Assembly: GCF_049977365.1 (NCBI RefSeq)
Contig: NZ_JBNGEN010000002.1
Coordinates: forward strand, 232,820 to 296,819
From: Brachymonas sp049977365
GTDB lineage: Bacteria; Pseudomonadota; Gammaproteobacteria; Burkholderiales; Burkholderiaceae_C
Length of the DNA: 64,000 bases
Reading direction: 5' to 3'
Shown here: one piece after another, positions 27,894-36,540 of the stretch
Layout: each line of letters begins with the position of its first letter
Numbering within the stretch: position 1 is the first letter of the stretch
Notes under the pieces: model-generated
The model's database searches: none
What the model was told of the DNA's origin: nothing
Seen by the model: the letters and a program-made list of their open reading frames with translations, nothing else
Translations under genes and position numbers: made by a program

Positions 27894-29222
27894 TCAGGAT
27901 TCGGAAGATTCGTTTTGATCTTTTGGTAACCGGGATGCCAGTACCTTGTCGATGCGTTTTCCATCCATGTCGATAATCTCGAAACGCCAGCCCACACACT
28001 CTATTTTCTGCCCCAGCTGAGGCAGATCTCCGAGCACGAACATGAGCAGACCGGCGAGGGTGTTGTAATGGTCCCGGTCCTCGCTGGGCAATTCCTCGAT
28101 ATCGAGCCGCTTTTTCAATTCGTTGATGGGAATCAGGCCATCGAGCAGCCAGCTGCCATCTTCGCGTTCGAGCGCCCAGGCTTCCTGATAGGTTTCCGGC
28201 TTGAGTTCGCCGGTAATGGCTTCCAGCAGATCGCGGGGCGTCATGATGCCCTGCACTTCGCCATATTCGTCCACAATGAATATCAGGCGATTGGCCTGCA
28301 TGCGGAATTGCTCAAGCAACTCCATGCCACTGAGGGTTTCTGGAATGAAGGTGGCTGGCTGTGCAATATCGGCCAGTGTCTCTGTCGAGCTGCTGCCCAG
28401 TCCCAGCATGCAGCCCACGCTCACGATGCCCTCGACCCGGTCGAGTGACCCCTTGCATACGGGATACCAGGAATGGATGTGTCCGTCAGGATCCTTCTGG
28501 AGCGCGTCGGAAAGGCGCGACAGGGCTTCTGCCACGGTGGAGTGCGCATCGAACCAGACCACATCGGCACGGGGAATCATCATGGACGACAGGATGCGGT
28601 CATCGAGCTGGAACACGTTCTGCACCATCTCGTGCTCGTGCTCCTCGATGAGGCCCGCATCGACGCCTTCCTCCAGGCTGGCGGCGATTTCTTCCTCAGT
28701 GACCTGGCGGGAGGCTGTGGTGTCGATGCGCAGCAGCCGAAGCACGCCCTGCGTCACGGCTGCCAGCAGGATGACGAAAGGCTTGGCCAGACGCGCCAGC
28801 AGGGCCATGGGACGCGCCACCCAGCTGGCCACCGCCTCGGGAAACAGCTGGCCGATGCGCTTGGGCACCAGCTCCCCGAAGATGATGGTGGTGAAGGTAA
28901 TGATGGTCACCACCAGGGCGGTGGCCGTGACGCCGGCTGCCTTGCCGGCCACTCCCCACTGCTGGAGCCACGCGGCCACCACGGGACTGAAGGCGGCCTC
29001 CCCGAAGATGCCGTTGAGCACGCCGATGGACGTGATGCCCACCTGCACGGTCGAGAGGAAGTGGGTGGGATTGTCCATGAGCTGCATGGCCACCGAGGCT
29101 CCCTGGTTGCCCGCATGGGCCATGGCCTCGAGCCGGGCATGGCGGCTGGCCGCAAGAGCCATCTCGGACATGGCGAAAATGGCGTTGAGTATCGTCAGCA
29201 GGACGATGATGAGAAGTTCCAT
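27894..29222 (-). CDS. CorC/HlyC-type (hemolysin-like) membrane protein with CBS domains
   Basis: 442-residue inner-membrane protein. Residues ~1-180 form the DUF21 transmembrane domain (MELLIIVLLTILNAIFAMSE, TIIFGELVPKRIG). Two CBS domains lie at ~205-330 (MIPRADVVWFDAHSTVAEAL; IFIVDEYGEVQGIMT), and a CorC_HlyC/transporter-associated domain at ~345-430. Family members are linked to Mg2+/Co2+ efflux or ion homeostasis. Start at 29222 chosen because it begins the first helix. It is divergent from apaH with 14 bp between starts. Confidence 0.88.
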   Translation of the reverse strand: MELLIIVLLTILNAIFAMSEMALAASRHARLEAMAHAGNQGASVAMQLMDNPTHFLSTVQVGITSIGVLNGIFGEAAFSPVVAAWLQQWGVAGKAAGVTATALVVTIITFTTIIFGELVPKRIGQLFPEAVASWVARPMALLARLAKPFVILLAAVTQGVLRLLRIDTTASRQVTEEEIAASLEEGVDAGLIEEHEHEMVQNVFQLDDRILSSMMIPRADVVWFDAHSTVAEALSRLSDALQKDPDGHIHSWYPVCKGSLDRVEGIVSVGCMLGLGSSSTETLADIAQPATFIPETLSGMELLEQFRMQANRLIFIVDEYGEVQGIMTPRDLLEAITGELKPETYQEAWALEREDGSWLLDGLIPINELKKRLDIEELPSEDRDHYNTLAGLLMFVLGDLPQLGQKIECVGWRFEIIDMDGKRIDKVLASRLPKDQNESSES

Positions 29223-29236
29223 GAAGTCATCGGATA

Positions 29237-30076
29237 ATGCGCAGCATGAGGGAAATGTACTGCATTGGGGATATCCAGGGCTGCGCCGAGGCATTCGACG
29301 ATCTGCTCGACGTCCTGGGATTTTCTCCCAGCCGACATACGCTGTATGTGCTGGGAGATCTGGTCAATCGCGGCCCGGATTCGGCGGGCGTGCTGCGGAC
29401 CATGATGCGCCACGAGGGCAGCATCCATTGTCTGCTGGGCAACCACGACATTCATCTGCTGGCAGTCTATTGCGGCGTGCGGCAAATGGGTCGGCGCGAT
29501 ACGCTCACCGATCTGTTGTGCGCACCCGACGCCGACCGGATGATCGAATGGCTGCGGCACCAGCCCCTGGCCCGGTGGTCCCGGGACTGCCTGATGGTCC
29601 ACGCGGGCGTGCAGCCCGACTGGACAGTGCAGGACACCCTGGCGCATGCTGCCGAAATCAGTGGGGCCCTCTCGGGGCCGGACTGGAAGCGCTTTCTGGC
29701 CGGTGTCTTCGGAAACAGCCCTTCCCGCTGGAGCCCCTCGCTGACGGGTATGGACCGACTGCGCGTGATTCTCAACACCCTGACCCGCATCCGATTCCTG
29801 GAAGTGGATGGCTCCATGGACTTTGCCCACAACCGCGGTCTGGACGAGGCGCCGCCGGAACTGGTGCCGTGGTTTGCACATCCGCTGCGTCGCACGGCCG
29901 ATGCCCTGGTGGCCTTTGGCCACTGGTCTGCCCTGGGCCTCGTGGTGCGTCACAACCTGCTCGCCCTCGACACGGGCTGTGTCTGGGGAGGACAGCTCAC
30001 CGCAGCCAGCATCCTGCCCCGAGGTCGGGTCGGAGAGGTGGTGCAGGTGGACAGCCGCTCTCGCACTGCCCCCTGA
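29237..30076 (+). CDS. apaH: Symmetrical bis(5'-nucleosyl)-tetraphosphatase
   Basis: 279-residue metallophosphoesterase that hydrolyses Ap4A to two ADP, and in E. coli also removes Np4 caps from RNA. Metal-binding motifs are GDIQGC, GDLVNRGPDS and LLGNHDIHLLA; FGHWSALG near the C-terminus is ApaH-specific. The first ATG is 29237; starts at 29246 or 29255 would place GDIQGC closer to the N-terminus, as in other ApaH proteins. Confidence 0.93.
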   Translation: MRSMREMYCIGDIQGCAEAFDDLLDVLGFSPSRHTLYVLGDLVNRGPDSAGVLRTMMRHEGSIHCLLGNHDIHLLAVYCGVRQMGRRDTLTDLLCAPDADRMIEWLRHQPLARWSRDCLMVHAGVQPDWTVQDTLAHAAEISGALSGPDWKRFLAGVFGNSPSRWSPSLTGMDRLRVILNTLTRIRFLEVDGSMDFAHNRGLDEAPPELVPWFAHPLRRTADALVAFGHWSALGLVVRHNLLALDTGCVWGGQLTAASILPRGRVGEVVQVDSRSRTAP

Positions 30077-30159
30077 AGACATCCACCTCGGCACCGACAC
30101 CCTGCGACACCTGCCGCAGGGCTGATGGGGGCAGAGGCGGACGCCCTGCCCCCTGCAGC

Positions 30160-31674
30160 TCAGGAGGTCGACCGGGAGGAGGCGGAGGAAGTGCTGCCTG
30201 CGGCCGGATCCGACACGGGCGCGGAAGCGGGCTGAGGGGCCTTGAACAGGGCCGCCATGGGACGGCGGGGACGGATGTTGGCACTCAGGCTCGACCGCAT
30301 GGGCTTGCGGGGCGCTGCGGCTTCCCATGTGGGAGCCTCTTCGCGCTTCTGGGGCTCGTAGGGCCGGTCAAAGAAGGCATCTGTCACCTTGGGAGCGCGG
30401 CGATAGCGGTCTCCCTGCGGATCACGGTCACGCCCGCGGTCGTCCTCGGAGCGCGCATGGCTGCTGCTGCGACGCGAGAACTCGCTGCGCCCCTCATGCC
30501 CTCGCTCCGGCAGGTGGCGATGCGAGGCCGACCGCGAGGCGAGTACCAGACTCTCGGGGTGGATGGCCTGGTGGGTGAGCTTGCCGATCTCGGCCACCAG
30601 GCGCGCGTCGGCATCTCCCACGAGGCTGATGGCCAGCCCCTCGGCACCGGCACGGCCCGTGCGGCCGATGCGGTGCACATAGTCTTCGGCGTTGAAGGGA
30701 ATGTCGTAGTTGAAGACGGCGGGGACGTCCTTGATGTCCAGCCCGCGGGCTGCCACGTCGGTGCAGATGAGGTAGTCGACGTCCCCGGCCTTGAACGCAT
30801 CGAGCGACTTGAGGCGCTCGTCCTGGCTCTTGTCCCCATGCAGGGCAGCCGTTCTGAAGCCGTCGCGCTCGAGTGCACGTGCGAGCCGCGAGCAGCCGAG
30901 CTTGCTGTTGGTGAACACAAAGGCCTGCCGCACGGCATTGTCGCGGATCAGCTGTTCGAGCGCCGCGCGCTTGTCGGCATCCTCGACCCGCACGAAGCGC
31001 TGGGTGACCGTGGAAGCCGTTTCGTTGGAGCGGGCCACCTCGATGGTGATGGGGTTGTGGAGATAGCTGGAGGCCAGTCGCTTGATCTCGGGCGAGAAGG
31101 TGGCCGAGAACAGCAGCGTGGTGCGCTGCTTGGGCAGATAGGCGAGGATGCGTTCGAGATCGGGCAGGAAGCCGATGTCGAGCATGCGGTCAGCCTCGTC
31201 GAGCACCACGTATTCCACCTGGTTGAGCACACAGTTGCGCGCCTCGATGTGGTCGAGCAGCCGTCCCGGCGTGGCCACCAGCACCTCGACGCCCGCCTTG
31301 AGCTCGGCGGTCTGAGGCTTCATGTCCATGCCACCGAACACCACCGCGCTGCGCAGGTGGGTGTACTGGGCGTACTGACGAATCTGCTGGGCCACCTGGT
31401 CGGCCAGCTCGCGCGTCGGCAGCAGCACCAGGGCCCGCACGGGATGGCGTGCCGGGGAGGCAGAATGGTTTTCGTGGCGCATGAGGCGCTGCAGCAGGGG
31501 CAGCGCGAAGGCAGCCGTCTTGCCGGTGCCGGTCTGCGCGGCGCCCATGACGTCCTGCCCGGCGAGCACGACGGGAATGGCCTGCGCCTGGATGGGGGTG
31601 GTTTGCGTATAGCCCATTCCGGCCACTGCGCGCTGCAGCGGCTCTGCCAGGGGCAGGTCTGAGAAATCTGTCAT
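30160..31674 (-). CDS. DEAD-box ATP-dependent RNA helicase (RhlE-like)
   Basis: 504-residue RNA helicase. Motifs in order are the Q-motif region (TTPIQAQAIPVVLAG), Walker A AQTGTGKT, PTRELADQ, TPGRLLD, DEAD, SAT, and the helicase-C motifs TDVAARGLDI and HRIGRTGRAG. A long basic, Ser/Arg-rich tail (residues ~385-504) follows, typical of RhlE. Start at 31674 (MTDFSDLPLAEPLQRAV). An 18-bp palindrome lies 49 bp upstream. Confidence 0.93.
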   Translation of the reverse strand: MTDFSDLPLAEPLQRAVAGMGYTQTTPIQAQAIPVVLAGQDVMGAAQTGTGKTAAFALPLLQRLMRHENHSASPARHPVRALVLLPTRELADQVAQQIRQYAQYTHLRSAVVFGGMDMKPQTAELKAGVEVLVATPGRLLDHIEARNCVLNQVEYVVLDEADRMLDIGFLPDLERILAYLPKQRTTLLFSATFSPEIKRLASSYLHNPITIEVARSNETASTVTQRFVRVEDADKRAALEQLIRDNAVRQAFVFTNSKLGCSRLARALERDGFRTAALHGDKSQDERLKSLDAFKAGDVDYLICTDVAARGLDIKDVPAVFNYDIPFNAEDYVHRIGRTGRAGAEGLAISLVGDADARLVAEIGKLTHQAIHPESLVLASRSASHRHLPERGHEGRSEFSRRSSSHARSEDDRGRDRDPQGDRYRRAPKVTDAFFDRPYEPQKREEAPTWEAAAPRKPMRSSLSANIRPRRPMAALFKAPQPASAPVSDPAAGSTSSASSRSTS

Positions 31675-32180
31675 ATCGACTGCCTGTTGAATATCGGTCG
31701 TGGCCGCTGCCTCATGCCGGTAGCCTGCATGCATGCAGGCACGCAAGTCCGAGAGAACGGTCTGTTCGGTGTATGCGCGGGAAAACTGCGCAGAAAATCA
31801 TCTGTCCGCCCATGCCGGCCTGCAGCGCTGCATGCAGATGGAGAAAATGGCCATGGCGGAATCTGTGCAGGGAATTCCGGAAGTTGCCCACTCGGGCGCA
31901 CCGCCGGTGCTGCATGGCGGCCATGGGCGCTGCCAGATCAGGGGGCGTGATCCGGTGCCATGCACCGGGATTTTCCGGCAGATAGGCCTGCCCGATTCCT
32001 TCGGGAATGACAGGAACGGAAAAACATATCGCGCCGGGCGAGATTTTGCATCTTTTTCAGGGAGGGTCAAGCACCCGGGCACCCCAGAGAAAAGAGAATG
32101 GGCGACAAGGGTACGGGTTTTGGACGGATTTTCGCCAGAATGGCGCCTCATTTTGTGGGGTGCCCCGGCCGATTCAGCAG
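31675..32180. other. Palindrome-rich intergenic region
   Basis: About 500 bp between two minus-strand genes with no credible coding frame. It holds a perfect palindrome at 31723-31740, and a CCGGTGC / GCACCGG inverted repeat around CAT at 31952-31968, followed by a short T-run. GGCATGCC-like and TGCATGC-like words recur across the stretch. It probably contains the helicase promoter. Confidence 0.55.
31723..31740. promoter_or_regulatory. 18-bp perfect palindrome upstream of the helicase gene
   Basis: GCCTGCATGCATGCAGGC reads identically on both strands without a spacer and sits 49 bp before the helicase start. The position suits an operator or a leader-RNA hairpin. No known regulator consensus is recognised. 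Confidence 0.45.
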
Positions 32181-32202
32181 GGCATGCCGTGCCCGGCATG
32201 CC
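32181..32202 (-). terminator. Hairpin abutting the stop codon of the zinc metallopeptidase gene
   Basis: Nine-base arms GGCATGCCG / CGGCATGCC enclose TGCC and directly adjoin the stop codon. No T-run follows, so it is either a weak terminator or an mRNA 3' stabiliser. Confidence 0.5.
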
Positions 32203-33060
32203 TCACAGCGTCTGGGCATTGAATGTGTCGCAGGACTGCACCGTACCGCCCTTGAATCCGGTGGTGAACCAGCGCACACGCTGGGCGCTGGAACCATGGG
32301 TGAAGCTGTCGGGCACCACATACCCCTGGCTCTGTTTCTGCAGGGTGTCGTCCCCAATGCGGCCTGCGGCATTGACGGCGCTCTCGATATCGCCCTGCTC
32401 CAGAATATGCCGCGCCTGATCGGCGTGGTTGGCCCAGACACCTGCAAAGCAGTCGGCCTGCAGTTCGAGTCGCACGCTCAGGGCATTGGCCTGGCGCTCG
32501 CTGCCCCGGCTGCGGGCCGCATCGACCTGATCGGAAATGCCCATGAGGTTCTGCACATGGTGCCCGACTTCGTGCGCGATGACATAGGCCTCGGCGAATT
32601 CGCCCCCCGCTCCGAGCTGGTTCTTGAGGGTATTGAAGAAATCGAGGTCGAGGTAGACCTTCTGGTCCTGCGGGCAGTAGAACGGCCCCATGGCGGCCTG
32701 CCCCGTGCCGCATGCCGTGGGTGTGGAACCGGAATAGAGCACCAGCTTGGGCTTGACATAGGTACTGCCCGCCTGGCGGAAGATGTCGGTCCAGACGTCC
32801 TCGGTATCGGCAAGCACCGTGGACACGAATCGGGCCGTGGTGTCGTTGGCTGGAGGTGCCTTGGCCTGGGGCTGGCGCTGCACGACGGCCTGTCCCTGAT
32901 TGAGCACGCCGATGGTGGTGAGCGGGTTGACCCCGAATACGGCCCAGCCGAGGATCGCAAGCACGATGGTGCCGATGCCCAGCCCCGTGCCCCCCACCAG
33001 GCCTCCGCCGCCCCGGCGGTCCTCGACGTTGTCGGATTCGCGATTGCCTTCCCATTTCAT
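32203..33060 (-). CDS. ypfJ: Neutral zinc metallopeptidase (YpfJ family)
   Basis: 285-residue membrane-anchored protein. It starts MKWEGNRESDNVEDRRGGGG, the typical YpfJ N-terminus, has one transmembrane segment (~27-46) and a periplasmic domain with the zinc motif HEVGHH at residues 163-168. ELQADCFAGVWA supplies a further metal-ligand Glu region. Physiological substrates are unknown. The ATG at 33060 is chosen; upstream in-frame residues are non-native. Confidence 0.9.
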   Translation of the reverse strand: MKWEGNRESDNVEDRRGGGGLVGGTGLGIGTIVLAILGWAVFGVNPLTTIGVLNQGQAVVQRQPQAKAPPANDTTARFVSTVLADTEDVWTDIFRQAGSTYVKPKLVLYSGSTPTACGTGQAAMGPFYCPQDQKVYLDLDFFNTLKNQLGAGGEFAEAYVIAHEVGHHVQNLMGISDQVDAARSRGSERQANALSVRLELQADCFAGVWANHADQARHILEQGDIESAVNAAGRIGDDTLQKQSQGYVVPDSFTHGSSAQRVRWFTTGFKGGTVQSCDTFNAQTL

Positions 33061-33245
33061 GGCGCATGTCCCCTGGCGTGCAAAGTGGAGCGAACCTCCC
33101 GGTCCGCAAGAACGCCACATGCCTGTCGGAGGGGACAGACAGCGGCACCGTGCGCCGCATTATCCGATGGATGGCCTGTGCCGGGACCGGCGCCGCGCCT
33201 GACGGGCCAGGGGAAATGTCACAGGGCGTGTCGCCCGGAAGTGCC

Positions 33246-33815
33246 TCAGGTCTTGGGCAGGGTGACGCCGACCTGGCCCTGGTACTTGCCGCCGCGGTCC
33301 TTGTAGCTGGTTTCGCAGATCTCGTCGCTCTCGAAGAACAGGACCTGGGCACAGCCCTCGCCGGCGTAGATCTTGGCCGGGAGCGGCGTGGTGTTGCTGA
33401 ATTCGAGCGTCACGTAGCCTTCCCATTCCGGCTCGAAGGGGGTGACGTTGACGATGATGCCGCAGCGCGCGTAGGTGGACTTGCCGAGGCAGACGGTGAG
33501 CACGTTGCGCGGGATGCGGAAATACTCGACCGTGCGTGCGAGCGCAAAGCTGTTGGGAGGAATGATGCAGACATCGCTCTCGATGTCGACAAAGCTCTTC
33601 TCGTCAAAGTTCTTGGGGTCCACCACGGTGCTGTGGATGTTGGTGAAGACCTTGAATTCGGGGGCGCAGCGGATGTCGTAGCCATAGCTGCTGGTGCCGT
33701 AGCTCACGATCTTCTGGCCGTCGGGAGCGAACCGGACCTGCGAGGGCTCGAAGGGTTCGATCATGCCGTGTTGCTCGGCCATGCGCCGAATCCATTTGTC
33801 GCTCTTGATGCTCAT
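33246..33815 (-). CDS. dcd: dCTP deaminase
   Basis: 189-residue enzyme making dUTP from dCTP for thymidylate synthesis. It begins MSIKSDKWIRRMAEQHGMIEP and has SYGYDIRCAPEF, the STYARCGIIVNVTPFEPEWEG catalytic region with the conserved Glu, and the C-terminal YQGQVGVTLPKT nucleotide lid. Monocistronic on the minus strand. Confidence 0.96.
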   Translation of the reverse strand: MSIKSDKWIRRMAEQHGMIEPFEPSQVRFAPDGQKIVSYGTSSYGYDIRCAPEFKVFTNIHSTVVDPKNFDEKSFVDIESDVCIIPPNSFALARTVEYFRIPRNVLTVCLGKSTYARCGIIVNVTPFEPEWEGYVTLEFSNTTPLPAKIYAGEGCAQVLFFESDEICETSYKDRGGKYQGQVGVTLPKT

Positions 33816-33994
33816 AGCAGGTCTATGTGTGTCCGAGGTGGGCCTGGGGGGATTCTATCTCCGGGGCACTGTACTTCCTGTACTTCCTGAATCCCAGAAA
33901 CCGAATCGCCATACAGGCGTCACATGCGCACCCTAGAGTCGGCGCATGGTCCGGCTCTGCCGGGTTCCGTGAATGACCGTGAAAGGAATGTGCC

Positions 33995-35182
33995 TTGCTC
34001 AAGGAAAAAGCCGTGGCCGCACTCGGCCAGAAGCGCCTGCTGCTGCCGGCCTGGATCACTGCCGCCCTGAAGGCCAATGACCGTCTCAAGCTGTATCTGT
34101 CGATGCTGCAGGCGGCCAGTGCCCAGGCCGATGCCCACCGCGACGAGGGAGGCGGCGAATGGCATGCGGCATGGGGTGCCGAGCTGCAGCGGGCAGGTCT
34201 GCAGGATGCCTCGTGGATTCAGGAGATGGTGCTCCATGCCTACCGCGACGAGGGGCAGCTCATGCTTGCCCACCAGGCGCGCATGATGCAGGCCCTGGCC
34301 ACGGATGTGCAGACCATGGCGCGCCCGATCATCGAGGCGGCGGTGCCGGAGGCAGCGGGGCTGCAGGCCCGCGTGCACACCTGGCAGGAGACCCTGCAGA
34401 AGCTCGGGCATGCGGAAGGGCTCGACCCCGCTGCCCTGCAGGCGCTGACGCGCGGGGACCGCCATGCGGGTGACAGCCTGCACCTGCTGGTGATGGACAT
34501 GCACCGCACGCTCAATGCGCTGGCCAGTCAGGTGGAGACGGAAAACCTCGACGGGGCGCATGTGTGGAACATCCTGCCGGAGGATCGGCCGCTGGTGCGC
34601 GCGTTCATGCGGGGGCTGGCGCGCACGGCGGCGCTGAAGTTCGGCCATCCGGGACTGGATACGGCCGTGACCCGTGACGGGGCGCGGCTGCTGATCCAGA
34701 ACGACATCGGCACCAATGATGCCCATGTGCTGGTGATCGAGGTGGAGGAGCACGGCATCTCGCTCACCTACTCGGATCTGCATGCACCGCGCTTTGCCTT
34801 CTTTCGCCGGATGCTGGAGCAGGTGGGGTACGGCTGGGAGGTCGATGCCCCGGTGGCGACCACAGGCCTCAACGAGGGCAAGCCCTACACCGTGGGGCAT
34901 GCCAGCCTGCAGGCCCAGGACAGCGCGGAGCTGGTGCGGGCGCTGGAGGCCACGGCCTCGCGCATCGTGTTCGTGATCGACTGGAACCGGGCCCGCAAGA
35001 AGCTGCAGGCTTTCGTGCCGCGCCGCGAGGCAGTGGCCCTGCTCGATCAGGCCGCCCGGCAGGAGTGGGGGCACATGGGCTGGCTGCCCTGGAGCAGCTG
35101 TGCGGGCAGGTGCTGGGAGATGCCCGCAACCCGCTGCTGGTGTCGGTGCGTTCAGGCGCTCCCGTGTCCATGCCGGGCATGA
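33995..35182 (+). CDS. N-terminal part of a split PPDK-like protein (uncharacterised domain)
   Basis: 395 codons from a TTG at 33995, preceded by AAAGGA. Residues 1-~355 form an uncharacterised helical domain followed by an alpha/beta part (RLLIQNDIGTNDAHVLVIEV, ASRIVFVIDWNRARKKLQAF). The last ~34 residues after GHMGWL become rich in Cys and Trp, as expected for a lost reading frame, while the frame one base back continues smoothly into the PPDK-like sequence of the next entry. A one-base deletion between about 35063 and 35090, a sequencing error at the G5 run at 35067-35071, or a -1 frameshift would explain this. No function is established; likely one gene with 35065-36540. Confidence 0.65.
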   Translation: MLKEKAVAALGQKRLLLPAWITAALKANDRLKLYLSMLQAASAQADAHRDEGGGEWHAAWGAELQRAGLQDASWIQEMVLHAYRDEGQLMLAHQARMMQALATDVQTMARPIIEAAVPEAAGLQARVHTWQETLQKLGHAEGLDPAALQALTRGDRHAGDSLHLLVMDMHRTLNALASQVETENLDGAHVWNILPEDRPLVRAFMRGLARTAALKFGHPGLDTAVTRDGARLLIQNDIGTNDAHVLVIEVEEHGISLTYSDLHAPRFAFFRRMLEQVGYGWEVDAPVATTGLNEGKPYTVGHASLQAQDSAELVRALEATASRIVFVIDWNRARKKLQAFVPRREAVALLDQAARQEWGHMGWLPWSSCAGRCWEMPATRCWCRCVQALPCPCRA

Positions 35183-36540
35183 TGGAGACGCTCCTCAATG
35201 TGGGGCTGTGCGATGCCACGCTGCCCGGTCTCCTGCGGCAGACCGGGCATCCGCGGCTGGTCTGGGATGCCTACCGCCGCCTGATCGCTACCTATGGCGA
35301 GGTGGTGGAGGGGCTGCCGCCGGAGCTGTTCGAGCGCGAGCTGCAGCAGGTCTGCGACGGCCGCGACGAGCGCATGCTGGACTTCGTCGAGCTGCGCGCA
35401 CTGACCCGCCTGTTTCTGATGCGCTATGCCGATGCGGCGGGACAGTCGTTCCCGCAGGACCCGCATGAGCAGCTGCAGCGCGCGGTGGAAGCGGTGTTCC
35501 GCTCCTGGGATGCCGACAAGGCCCGCGCCTACCGGGCGCTCAACGCGATTCCGGACGATCTGGGCACGGCCGTGACGATCCAGCGCATGGTGTTTGGCAA
35601 TGCCGGGGGCCGTTCGGGCGCAGGGGTAGGGTTCACGCGCCACCCGGGCACCGGCGAGGCCACGCCGTGGATCGACTTTCTGAGCAATGCCCAGGGCGAG
35701 GACGTGGTGTCGGGCCGCCGCAATGCCCACGGGCACGAAAGCATGGCACAGCTCGTGCCGCAGGCCTGGAGCCAGCTGCAGGGAGCCGCCCATACGCTCG
35801 AACACCTGATGGGCGACATGCAGGACTTCGAGTTCACAGTGGAGGATGGCCATTTCTTTCTGCTGCAGGCGCGCAACGGCAAGCGCACGCCGCTGGCAGC
35901 GGCCCGCATTGCACTGGATCTGCTCGACGAAGGGCTCATCACCCCCGCCGAGGCCCTGACGCGCACCAAGGCGCTCACGCCGCAGGATCTGGGCACCGTG
36001 TGCCTGGCCGGTGCCAACAGCACCCCTGCCCTGCCGCTGGCGGAAGCTGCCAGCGCCTGCCCTGGCGTGGCGAGCGGTGTCATCGCCCTGGATGCGGCCC
36101 ACGCCACCGCGAGCGCCGCCACGGGAGCTCCCGTGGTGCTGGTGCGTCCGGGCGCAGAGACAGGCGATATTGCCGCGCTGGATGCCTCGACCGGGATGCT
36201 GACCGTCACCGGCGCGCGCACCTCCCATGCTGCCGTGGTGGCGCGCCAGCTCGGCAAGGTCTGCCTGGTGGGATGCACAGCCCTGCACATCGATCCCGAA
36301 GGGCGCAGCCTTCAGCTGGGAGACACGGTGTTCCACGAAGGCGACTGGCTCACGCTCGACGGCAACTGCGGCAAGGTCTATGCCGGCCGGCTTGATGCGG
36401 TGCTGGTCCCGGATGCGGCGCTGCAGGCCCGGCTCGCGGCCTTGCGGCAGGCGTCGGCGGACACCACAGCTACTACCACAGCCACCACCACGGCTCCGCA
36501 ATCAGGGGCTACTGGGAAAGCGCCGCATACAGTCGCGTGA
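35065..36540 (+). CDS. C-terminal part of a split PPDK-like protein: ATP-grasp and phospho-His swivel domains
   Basis: 491 codons from a possible GTG at 35065. It has the pyruvate-phosphate-dikinase ATP-grasp signature NPLLVSVRSGAPVSMPGMM with ETLLNVGL, then VGFTRHPGTGE and FFLLQARNGKRT. The swivelling domain with the phosphorylatable His388 follows in TGARTSHAAVVARQLGKVCLVG. The PEP/pyruvate-binding TIM barrel of true PPDK is absent, and the first part of the ATP-grasp domain is replaced by the upstream uncharacterised region. A Thr/Ala-rich tail ends the protein. It overlaps the upstream frame by 118 bp and converges on norD, overlapping it by 32 bp. Enzymatic activity is uncertain. Confidence 0.75.
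   Translation: MGAHGLAALEQLCGQVLGDARNPLLVSVRSGAPVSMPGMMETLLNVGLCDATLPGLLRQTGHPRLVWDAYRRLIATYGEVVEGLPPELFERELQQVCDGRDERMLDFVELRALTRLFLMRYADAAGQSFPQDPHEQLQRAVEAVFRSWDADKARAYRALNAIPDDLGTAVTIQRMVFGNAGGRSGAGVGFTRHPGTGEATPWIDFLSNAQGEDVVSGRRNAHGHESMAQLVPQAWSQLQGAAHTLEHLMGDMQDFEFTVEDGHFFLLQARNGKRTPLAAARIALDLLDEGLITPAEALTRTKALTPQDLGTVCLAGANSTPALPLAEAASACPGVASGVIALDAAHATASAATGAPVVLVRPGAETGDIAALDASTGMLTVTGARTSHAAVVARQLGKVCLVGCTALHIDPEGRSLQLGDTVFHEGDWLTLDGNCGKVYAGRLDAVLVPDAALQARLAALRQASADTTATTTATTTAPQSGATGKAPHTVA

Noticed and set aside
28201..31662. A 1153-codon plus-strand open frame over the CorC-like, apaH and helicase genes
   Set aside because: Each covered segment has a well-supported gene in another frame or strand; the composition is Ser/Arg-rich and without any domain.
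31733..32419. Plus-strand frame in the helicase-metallopeptidase interval
   Set aside because: It runs into the antisense of the metallopeptidase, has no recognisable domain, and the interval is explained better by palindromic non-coding sequence.
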